A stretch of DNA of 12,032 nt from Planctomycetaceae bacterium (GTDB lineage: Bacteria; Planctomycetota; Planctomycetia; Planctomycetales; Planctomycetaceae). The DNA lies in assembly GCA_020426125.1 (NCBI GenBank), contig JAGQQQ010000154.1, positions 1 to 12,032 on the forward strand. Reading direction: 5' to 3'. Position numbers and translations under genes: made by a program. Below the pieces are notes generated by a model. It was given only the letters and a program-made list of their open reading frames with translations, ran no database searches and had not been told where the DNA came from. Below are positions 1 to 5,354 of this stretch, piece by piece. Position 1 is the stretch's first letter, and each line of letters begins with the position of its first letter.

Positions 1-1
1 G

Positions 2-75
2 TGCGCCCGACTGGACTCGAACCAGTGACCTCATGCATGTCAAGCATGCACTCTAACCAACTGAGCTACGGGCGC
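2..75 (-). tRNA. tRNA-Val, anticodon GAC
   Basis: Read on the minus strand, the sequence folds as a complete 74-nt cloverleaf. It has a 7-bp acceptor stem (GCGCCCG with CGGGCGC), a D arm starting GCTC, a 5-bp anticodon stem (CATGC with GCATG) around the loop TTGACAT, a five-base variable loop AGGTC, and a T arm ACTGG-TTCGAGT-CCAGT. The anticodon GAC at the expected loop position reads Val codons GTC and GTT. The discriminator base is A. One further C is visible at position 1, so whether CCA is encoded cannot be judged because the window ends there. Confidence 0.96.
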
Positions 76-86
76 GACAGCACTGG

Positions 87-115
87 ACTTTAGCTCAGGC
101 GTCGGGATGCGTCAA
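87..115 (-). promoter_or_regulatory. Predicted sigma70-type promoter of tRNA-Val
   Basis: On the minus strand, TTGACG (110-115; 5 of 6 to the -35 consensus) is followed by exactly 17 bases and then TAAAGT (87-92; 4 of 6 to the -10 consensus). The -10 box ends 11 bases before the mature 5' end of the tRNA, which suits a short 5' leader trimmed by RNase P. The call rests on consensus match and spacing only. Confidence 0.6.
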
Positions 116-471
116 CTCATTTAAGAACCAGAAACGTGGGGGGGGTGACGTGCATTGGGAACGGCTTTCATCGTTGCGGAAATCGCTCCCCGGAATTAGT
201 CGGACCTGAGAGTCTCGTCACATTGAAATGAGGGGCGGCGGGTTTTTCTTGTGAGAGGGCCATCACCGATTGAGTCGAAGGGTTGTGCGGCGCCTGACCA
301 ACTTGTTCGGGCAAAAGAGCCCACATGAATCACCCGTTCAGGTAACCGATTCCCTGCCAACCATCTCGCATTGAGTTGAATTGGGAATGACACGTTTTGC
401 AAAGGTGCCCCTCGCGATTGTTAATGTGTTGACTGCGAGGAGAGCCAAGTCGTAACCGGTTGGACGAAACT
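116..471. other. Intergenic stretch without a convincing gene
   Basis: Together with the tRNA promoter this is about 400 bases between the tRNA and the 3' end of the propeller gene. Only short reading frames are present, none with a Shine-Dalgarno sequence or recognisable domain. A run of eight G lies at about 137-144. No stem followed by a T-run is visible on the minus strand downstream of the propeller gene, so its transcription end is unresolved. A CxxCH-containing minus-strand frame at about 330-430 is discussed under rejected items. Confidence 0.6.
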
Positions 472-2004
472 TCAGTCGTTCGTGAACTGAAAGGCGAATA
501 GGTCTGCGTCCCGAATCTCAAAGAGGATCTGAATGGGTTGCCCCTTTAGCCGGGAAACGTCTGCCATCGTCTTCCACGCAACTGGTCGATCGATGGCGTC
601 GCCGAAGACTTCGTCGCATTCCGCAAGGGTGAATCCCTCGATGGGGGTCCCATTTGTGTCTTGAATCTCAACTCGAATCGCTCCGGCCGCGGATGACGAG
701 AAGTTCAGTTTAAGCGAATTTCCGTTGAATGTGATCGGCTTGGTTTTGAGTCGGCCTCCCTCCAGTCCGGCGGAGATTGAGACGAAACCATCCAACCGGA
801 GCGTATAACGGCGGATGGCGTTGTCGTTGCCGTGCCAGGAGCCTTCGCTGGCGTACAGCGAAAGTTCGTTTGGCGCTCCGGGGAGATCGGATGCCGTTTC
901 CACGGCATGCCAGGCCACAAACTGGTGGCCATAGAGCCAGGTTTCGGGCCGCTCCGCGCCGGGGCGGAGAAACGCCTCGTTCCAGCGTTCAAAGTGGACA
1001 CCATCGCGACTGGCCATCAGCAGGGCTTCGGTGATGGCAGTGCCATAGCGGACGTGTCCCGCGGCGCGTTCTTCGCGAAGTTTTGGCTCGGGGAGGGCCC
1101 GCATCGACGGGGACCAACCCCGTTCGACGTACCGGGTGGGAAATCCGATTAGGATATGCGGCGCCCGGAAATAGGGGGCGACCTGATTCGTATACAGATG
1201 CTCGACGGGAGAATCTTCGTAGGTCAGATCGGCTTCATTCTTCCAATCCAAAAAGTTGTCCGAGGTGGCCGTGCGAATGGCACGATACCCTTCCGGCTTC
1301 CACTCTTTGGCGGTGGTGACACCAGCGGTGAAGGTTCGAAAGTAGGCTCGGTAGACCTTCGCCGTCGGATCCCAGAAGGCGAGATTCTGCGAGTCGAAGG
1401 CTCCCTTGGTCACGACCGGTTCTTTCCGCATCAGGGACCAGTGAATGCCGTCTGGGGAATGAAACGCGAACAGCCCTCCCTCGGATGGCAGTCCCCCAAG
1501 CGCCTTCCAGCGAGATTCCTCGGGGCAGTCGGGATTCGCGTCGAGGAATGGGGCGAAGTTGTGCGTGCCGACCCCGGTCCAAATGATGTTGTTCTCTTTG
1601 GAACCGTTGTACTCATGCAGTCCGAGATTCGGTTTGGTGAAGGTGATGCCGTCCGAACTTTCGGCGTAACAGTAAACTTCCTTCCCAATCTTCAGTTTGC
1701 CGTTGTCGACGGAGAGTTTCGACCCGCGATAGTACATTCTGTAAACGTCGCCATCGCGAATCACGCTGTGATACCCGCTGCCGGCTCCTTCCCACGGAGC
1801 GTCGTGCACAATTGCCACCTCGCGAGGAACCGGGTGATGAAGATCCCGTCGGGCGTCAATGAGCGAGTCGATCAGCAGGTCGTCGATAAACAATTCCCGA
1901 CGGCTTCCGATGTCAACCGGGTCTTCCGCGAGCGACTCCGCGTTCAGCAACGGGAAAGTGCAGATGGCCAAGACGACCAACGGCCCAGTGATTCCAAGCG
2001 GCAT
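472..2004 (-). CDS. Secreted five-bladed beta-propeller, glycoside-hydrolase-like protein
   Basis: This encodes a 510-residue exported protein. Residues 1 to about 26 form a signal peptide (hydrophobic core LVVLAICTFPLL). Residues about 30-405 carry repeated propeller-blade signatures: SSDGITF (116-122), SPDGIHW (183-189), TSDNFLDW (247-254) and SRDGVHF (332-338). Such SxDGxxW repeats are typical of the GH32/GH43-like propeller superfamily, which is expanded in Planctomycetota. The last 100 residues (about 406-510) look like a beta-sandwich domain. I therefore infer a periplasmic or outer-surface carbohydrate-related role, but I cannot assign catalytic acids or a substrate, so it may be a non-catalytic propeller. 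The start at 2004 was chosen because GGAGG lies nine bases upstream and the signal peptide begins there. The frame stays open to 2733, but that extension lacks protein-like features. The next gene diverges, so this one is probably transcribed alone. Confidence 0.75.
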   Translation of the reverse strand: MPLGITGPLVVLAICTFPLLNAESLAEDPVDIGSRRELFIDDLLIDSLIDARRDLHHPVPREVAIVHDAPWEGAGSGYHSVIRDGDVYRMYYRGSKLSVDNGKLKIGKEVYCYAESSDGITFTKPNLGLHEYNGSKENNIIWTGVGTHNFAPFLDANPDCPEESRWKALGGLPSEGGLFAFHSPDGIHWSLMRKEPVVTKGAFDSQNLAFWDPTAKVYRAYFRTFTAGVTTAKEWKPEGYRAIRTATSDNFLDWKNEADLTYEDSPVEHLYTNQVAPYFRAPHILIGFPTRYVERGWSPSMRALPEPKLREERAAGHVRYGTAITEALLMASRDGVHFERWNEAFLRPGAERPETWLYGHQFVAWHAVETASDLPGAPNELSLYASEGSWHGNDNAIRRYTLRLDGFVSISAGLEGGRLKTKPITFNGNSLKLNFSSSAAGAIRVEIQDTNGTPIEGFTLAECDEVFGDAIDRPVAWKTMADVSRLKGQPIQILFEIRDADLFAFQFTND

Positions 2005-2013
2005 GAAGACGTT

Positions 2014-2018
2014 CCTCC
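2014..2018 (-). promoter_or_regulatory. Shine-Dalgarno site of the propeller gene
   Basis: GGAGG on the minus strand lies nine bases before the ATG at 2004. It fixes that start over the in-frame ATG at 2031, which has no comparable site. Confidence 0.7.
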
Positions 2019-2029
2019 AAAAGGAAATC

Positions 2030-2058
2030 ATTTTGACCAGACGGATTTCTGAGAGCAA
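2030..2058 (-). promoter_or_regulatory. Weak candidate promoter of the propeller gene
   Basis: On the minus strand, TTGCTC (2053-2058) and CAAAAT (2030-2035) are separated by 17 bases, each matching 4 of 6 consensus positions. This is the best pair I found between the two divergent genes, but matches of this quality occur by chance. Confidence 0.2.
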
Positions 2059-2201
2059 ACATTTGTTCTGTCCGATCGGTTTTGAGATGCTAGCGGCTTC
2101 GCGCCCGCCAAACAATTGGGGGGAACCTGCATTGCCCGGTGCACTGGCAGCGAGCGATCGCCCACACGTTGGGAGGTTTTTCCCTTCACTCTCGTTCTTT
2201 T

Positions 2202-2206
2202 GGAGG
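2202..2206 (+). promoter_or_regulatory. Shine-Dalgarno site of the DUF1579-like gene
   Basis: GGAGG lies eight bases before the ATG at 2215, in the context CTTTTGGAGGATCGT. This nearly repeats the context of the divergent propeller gene (CTTTTGGAGGAACGT). It decides the start at 2215 over the in-frame ATG at 2116. Confidence 0.7.
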
Positions 2207-2214
2207 ATCGTGTG

Positions 2215-2754
2215 ATGCACTGCGTCGCTTTGATGTTTCTTGCTCTGTTGTTCCTGGGGAACACAGATGCCCTGGCCCAAACCACCGGCCCCAACGCGGC
2301 GACTCCGGAACTCAAACCTCTCGACCGATTCGTGGGAACGTGGGAGGTCGAAGTCTTCGACAAATCTGGAAGCCGCATCGGCACCGCCCAGTTTCAAGCC
2401 AAATGGATTCTCAACGGTCGCTTCGTCGAACAACGGCAGCGATTTCTGTTGGGACCGTCTGGAAAGGAGACTCAACTGCGCACATTGATGGGATACGACA
2501 CCGAGAAAAGCGTCTACCAGCGCTGGACATTTTTGGAGAATGGCGACGTGATCACCGGCGAAGGGAGTTGGTCCCCGGACCAAGAGCAGCTCATTTGGAA
2601 TCTCCAGCAGTCCCAGTCCCCTCAATCGTCGACGTTGGTGGCAAAGTTTCTCGACTCGAATTCCTCGACGTGGGAACTGACGCTCAAGAACGGGATGGGG
2701 CAGGTGACAGGCAAGATTGAGGGCCAGAATCAACGCTTAAATGACGCTCCGTAG
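2215..2754 (+). CDS. Secreted DUF1579-like protein
   Basis: This encodes a 179-residue protein. Residues 1 to about 22 form a signal peptide ending near DALAQ, so it is predicted to be exported. The mature part opens with LDRFVGTWEVEV, followed by an LNGRFVEQ segment, a MGYD segment, and a YQRWTF strand followed by an acidic Gly-rich turn. This order (F-x-G-x-W, then an N-G-R-F strand, then G-Y-D and a W strand) is the pattern of the DUF1579 family, small lipocalin-like beta-barrel proteins of unknown function common in Planctomycetota. Length fits the family. The start at 2215 is supported by GGAGG and by the signal peptide; a GTG directly before it (2212) is the only close rival. The molecular role is unknown. 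It lies 246 bases before nuoH on the same strand, with no evidence of shared function. Confidence 0.75.
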   Translation: MHCVALMFLALLFLGNTDALAQTTGPNAATPELKPLDRFVGTWEVEVFDKSGSRIGTAQFQAKWILNGRFVEQRQRFLLGPSGKETQLRTLMGYDTEKSVYQRWTFLENGDVITGEGSWSPDQEQLIWNLQQSQSPQSSTLVAKFLDSNSSTWELTLKNGMGQVTGKIEGQNQRLNDAP

Positions 2755-2766
2755 GGGCAATTCTGG

Positions 2767-2787
2767 CGGCCGTTTCGGTCTCGGCCG
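2767..2787 (+). terminator. Possible weak stem-loop after the DUF1579-like gene
   Basis: CGGCCG (2767-2772) and CGGCCG (2782-2787) can pair as a 6-bp GC-only stem with a nine-base loop, starting 12 bases after the stop codon. No T-run follows, so it is not a standard intrinsic terminator. It could stabilise a 3' end or be chance. Confidence 0.25.
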
Positions 2788-3000
2788 ATGCGAGAAGGGA
2801 AACTCTCCGAAGTCGCTTGGGAATCTTTCTTCCCAGCCCCGATAACACGGCGCGCGACGCTTGAATCCCCATTGTTCATCTGTCATAACTCTCGGCTCGG
2901 TGAGAGGCTGGCTCGGCGGGAGTACAACTTTTTTGGCTCTCGATGCGATCGGTTTTGCCCCTCAAAACTGCATAAATTCCACCACAACAGGCGTCGCGAA

Positions 3001-4302
3001 ATGATTTCGCCGGTGTTCATGAAAACACTGCTGGGAACGACCATCGCGGAGGAACTCCCTGGTCTCGTTGAGACTTTGCGGGGAAATTTTCTGTTGGGGT
3101 GGCTCCCCAGTCTCGATGAGTCGGGAGCCAGTTTGGTTGCCGCGATCATCCATGTGACACTCGTCGGCCTGTTCTTCGGATTACCCGCGTTTGCCTTCAT
3201 CTGGGCAGAGCGAAAAGTTGCTGGTCGGATTCAAGACCGCTTGGGTCCAACTCGAGTCGGAGGTCGCTTTGGCTGGCTGCAATCTCTCGCAGACGGCATC
3301 AAACTCATTCAAAAGGAAGACCTCGCCCCGAATGCTGCGGACCGTTGGCTGTTTCAGCTGGCTCCTTACTTGGTGGTTGTTGCGGCGTTTTCGGCGTTCA
3401 TGTTTGTCCCGTTCAGTGACGGTTGGACGGCGATGGCCATGGATATCGGCCTGTTTATCGCCTTGGCCGTGCTTTCTCTGGAAGTTCTGGGGATCGTGCT
3501 GGCCGGTTACTCCAGCGGTTCGAAATGGTCCCTGTTCGGCGGGATGCGTGAAGCCGCCCAAATGGTGAGCTACGAAGTACCTCTCGGGATTACGGCTGTG
3601 ATCCCCGTTGTTGTCGCTGGCTCAATGAATCTCAACGAGATTGTCACGCTTCAATCGGGTGGATTACAGAACTGGATCCTGTTCCACGATCCGTTCTGCT
3701 TCATCGCATTCTTTGTGTTTTTCACCGTCACCCTCGCCAGCAATAAACGTGCTCCCTTCGACCTCGCCGAAGCGGAGAGTGAGTTGGTGGGTGGTTTCCA
3801 TACCGAATACTCGGGGATGCGTTGGTCGTTCTTCTTCCTCGCGGAGTATGCGGCCATGTTCTTCGTGAGCATGCTGGCAGCGATTTTGTTCCTGGGTGGC
3901 TGGTGGACCGGAATCCCGGCGATCGACAGTGCGGTTGTCGCGGTTGGGGAAGGTTCCCCCGCTTGGGCTTACCTGACTCGCGTCATCGGCATGACCATTT
4001 TGCTGGGGAAGGCGGGCTTACTGGTGTTTGTGCAAATCTGGATTCGCTGGACGCTGCCGCGGTTGCGAATCGACCAAGTGATGGCGACCTGCCTGAAGTA
4101 TCTTGTGCCAATCAGTTGTGCGTTGTTCTTGGGTGTCGTGTTGTGGCCGTTGGTGCTTTTAATGACCCTGGGGCAGTCAACGATTCTCGGTGAGCCCAAA
4201 GGGGAGCGGCTTCCGGTCTCCGATCGGAAAGTCGTCAGTGTCGAGCAGCCTGCGACCGCCCCAGCTGAACCCGTGCCTGCGACGGAAGGAGGGGCGCACT
4301 AA
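3001..4302 (+). CDS. nuoH: NADH-quinone oxidoreductase subunit H
   Basis: NuoH is the membrane-arm subunit that forms most of the quinone chamber where complex I joins its peripheral arm. Conserved segments are in the expected order: AERKVAGRIQDRLGPTRVGG (69-88), then LQSLADGIKLIQKED, the quinone-loop block FDLAEAESELVGGFHTEYSG (253-272), and RWTLPRLRIDQVM (349-361) before the last helix. Many hydrophobic helices fill the rest. At 433 residues it exceeds the roughly 325 of E. coli, mainly through about 40 extra N-terminal residues and a hydrophilic Pro/Ala/Glu tail after residue 397. I chose ATG 3001. The frame is open back to ATG 2788, but that 71-residue extension has no membrane or family features. 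ATG 3019 is an alternative, and neither start has a strong ribosome site. Its stop overlaps the nuoJ start by one base. Confidence 0.95.
   Translation: MISPVFMKTLLGTTIAEELPGLVETLRGNFLLGWLPSLDESGASLVAAIIHVTLVGLFFGLPAFAFIWAERKVAGRIQDRLGPTRVGGRFGWLQSLADGIKLIQKEDLAPNAADRWLFQLAPYLVVVAAFSAFMFVPFSDGWTAMAMDIGLFIALAVLSLEVLGIVLAGYSSGSKWSLFGGMREAAQMVSYEVPLGITAVIPVVVAGSMNLNEIVTLQSGGLQNWILFHDPFCFIAFFVFFTVTLASNKRAPFDLAEAESELVGGFHTEYSGMRWSFFFLAEYAAMFFVSMLAAILFLGGWWTGIPAIDSAVVAVGEGSPAWAYLTRVIGMTILLGKAGLLVFVQIWIRWTLPRLRIDQVMATCLKYLVPISCALFLGVVLWPLVLLMTLGQSTILGEPKGERLPVSDRKVVSVEQPATAPAEPVPATEGGAH
4286..4294 (+). promoter_or_regulatory. Shine-Dalgarno site of nuoJ inside the end of nuoH
   Basis: AAGGAGGGG sits within the last codons of nuoH, seven bases before the nuoJ ATG at 4302. 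With the TAATG stop/start overlap this points to translational coupling of the two genes. Confidence 0.7.
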
Positions 4303-4946
4303 TGGAAACGTTCCTGTTTGTTTTGTTTGCCCTGTCCGCCTGCGGGGGGGCGTTGGCTGTCGTGCTGACACAGAATGTCGTGCGAATGGCCTTCTGGCTG
4401 GTGATCTCTTTGGGGTCCGTTGCGGGATTGTTTTTCTCGCTGGACGCGGACTTTGTGGGGGCGGTTCAACTCCTGATTTATGTCGGGGGGACCGTCGTTC
4501 TTCTGATCTTCGGAGTGATGCTGACCTCGAAAGAGCCGTTCACCGCCATCAAACAGAATCCTGCCGAGATTGTGCAAGGGGCTGTTGTCGGTCTCGCGTT
4601 CCTCGCGATGGTCTTGGCGACAGTTTATGCCGTTGACTGGCAATCTCATCAGGCCGTTGTTGTTGGACATGAACACGATGGCCTTCCCTCGGGATACAAC
4701 CGTCCCATCGAGGGAAATACCGCTCGTAGCATTGGAACCGCTCTCCTGGGTGTTCGATTTGATCGAGACTTAGGAAAAGGGGGAGAGCATGCAAGCGGAG
4801 AGCATGGCCACGCTCACCGTGATCATGATGTGAGTACGGGCTATCTGTTACCCTTCGAAGTTGTGTCGGTGCATTTGCTGGTGGTGCTCGTGGGAGCCGC
4901 TTACCTCGCACGTGCGAAACGCCGTCGTCCCGTGAGTGCGGCTTAA
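4302..4946 (+). CDS. nuoJ: NADH-quinone oxidoreductase subunit J
   Basis: NuoJ is a membrane-arm subunit next to NuoK; its third helix takes part in coupling quinone chemistry to proton pumping. Conserved features are the N-terminal helices, VQLLIYVGGTVVLLIFGVML (55-74), and the C-terminal signature YLLPFEVVSVHLLVVLVGAA (181-200). The protein has 214 residues, slightly longer than the roughly 184 of E. coli. A hydrophilic loop at about 113-180 contains five His in residues 163-175 (HASGEHGHAHRDH) just before the last helix. That His-rich stretch is not a family hallmark and parallels larger ones in NuoL. The tail is basic (RAKRRR). The gene is coupled to nuoH through TAATG and has a strong internal Shine-Dalgarno. 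Confidence 0.95.
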   Translation: METFLFVLFALSACGGALAVVLTQNVVRMAFWLVISLGSVAGLFFSLDADFVGAVQLLIYVGGTVVLLIFGVMLTSKEPFTAIKQNPAEIVQGAVVGLAFLAMVLATVYAVDWQSHQAVVVGHEHDGLPSGYNRPIEGNTARSIGTALLGVRFDRDLGKGGEHASGEHGHAHRDHDVSTGYLLPFEVVSVHLLVVLVGAAYLARAKRRRPVSAA

Positions 4947-4949
4947 GGC

Positions 4950-4957
4950 AAGGAAAG
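4950..4957 (+). promoter_or_regulatory. Shine-Dalgarno site deciding the nuoK start
   Basis: AAGGAAAG lies eight bases before GTG 4966. It favours that start over the upstream GTG at 4936, which would overlap the end of nuoJ and add ten residues. Confidence 0.55.
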
Positions 4958-4965
4958 TTGAAACT

Positions 4966-5286
4966 GTGCTTCATTCAGAGCCTGTCAGCTTGAACGCGTA
5001 TCTCGCCGTCGCGGCGGTGCTGTTCGTTTGTGGCGTCATGTGCATGGCGACCAAGCGAAACGGCATCGGAGTGCTCATGGGCGTCGAACTCGTTCTCAAC
5101 GGCGCCAATATCAACTTCGTCGCCTTCTCCAAATATGGATTGCTCGGCCTCGATGGCCAGATTTTTTCCTTGTTCGTGATTGTCCTGGCGGCGGCCGAAG
5201 CGGCGGTGGCTCTGGCAATCGCGCTCAACTTCTATAACAACCACTTGACGATCGATGTTGATCAGGCTTCGGAATTGAAGAACTGA
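4966..5286 (+). CDS. nuoK: NADH-quinone oxidoreductase subunit K
   Basis: NuoK is the small three-helix, MrpC-like subunit at the link between the quinone site and the antiporter-like pumps. The three expected helices are visible, with the two membrane glutamates essential in this family: Glu41 in GVELVLNGANINFVAF and Glu78 in VLAAAEAAVALAIALNFY. Their spacing fits Glu36 and Glu72 of E. coli NuoK. With start GTG 4966 the product is 106 residues, close to the usual 100. An upstream GTG at 4936 would give 116 residues but lacks a good ribosome site. The gene is 19 bases downstream of nuoJ and 68 bases before nuoL. Confidence 0.94.
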   Translation: MLHSEPVSLNAYLAVAAVLFVCGVMCMATKRNGIGVLMGVELVLNGANINFVAFSKYGLLGLDGQIFSLFVIVLAAAEAAVALAIALNFYNNHLTIDVDQASELKN

Positions 5287-5354
5287 CGACCGAAGTTGGA
5301 CGAATGCCGTTCTTTCAATCGACACGCCTCAAATCAACACGACGGTGAGAAACG

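Noticed and set aside
330..440. Minus-strand frame containing a CKTCH motif, resembling a cytochrome c haem site
   Set aside because: Only about 30 residues lie outside the 3' end of the propeller gene. There is no start with a ribosome site, no signal peptide and no other cytochrome feature, and a single CxxCH in a short frame is easily chance.
1156..2052. A 298-residue plus-strand frame opposite the propeller gene
   Set aside because: It is wholly antisense to a well-supported gene, and its translation has no domain, signal peptide or compositional sign of a real protein.
2116..2214. Earlier start for the DUF1579-like protein (212 residues)
   Set aside because: It would place 33 charged or polar residues before an evident signal peptide and ignore GGAGG eight bases before ATG 2215.
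2005..2733. N-terminal extension of the propeller protein to 753 residues
   Set aside because: The frame is open, but it crosses the divergent DUF1579-like gene. The added residues look like antisense translation, and the signal peptide plus GGAGG support the start at 2004.
2948..2978. CATAAA near 2971 as a -10 box for nuoH
   Set aside because: No -35-like hexamer lies 16 to 18 bases upstream, so it does not form a credible promoter.
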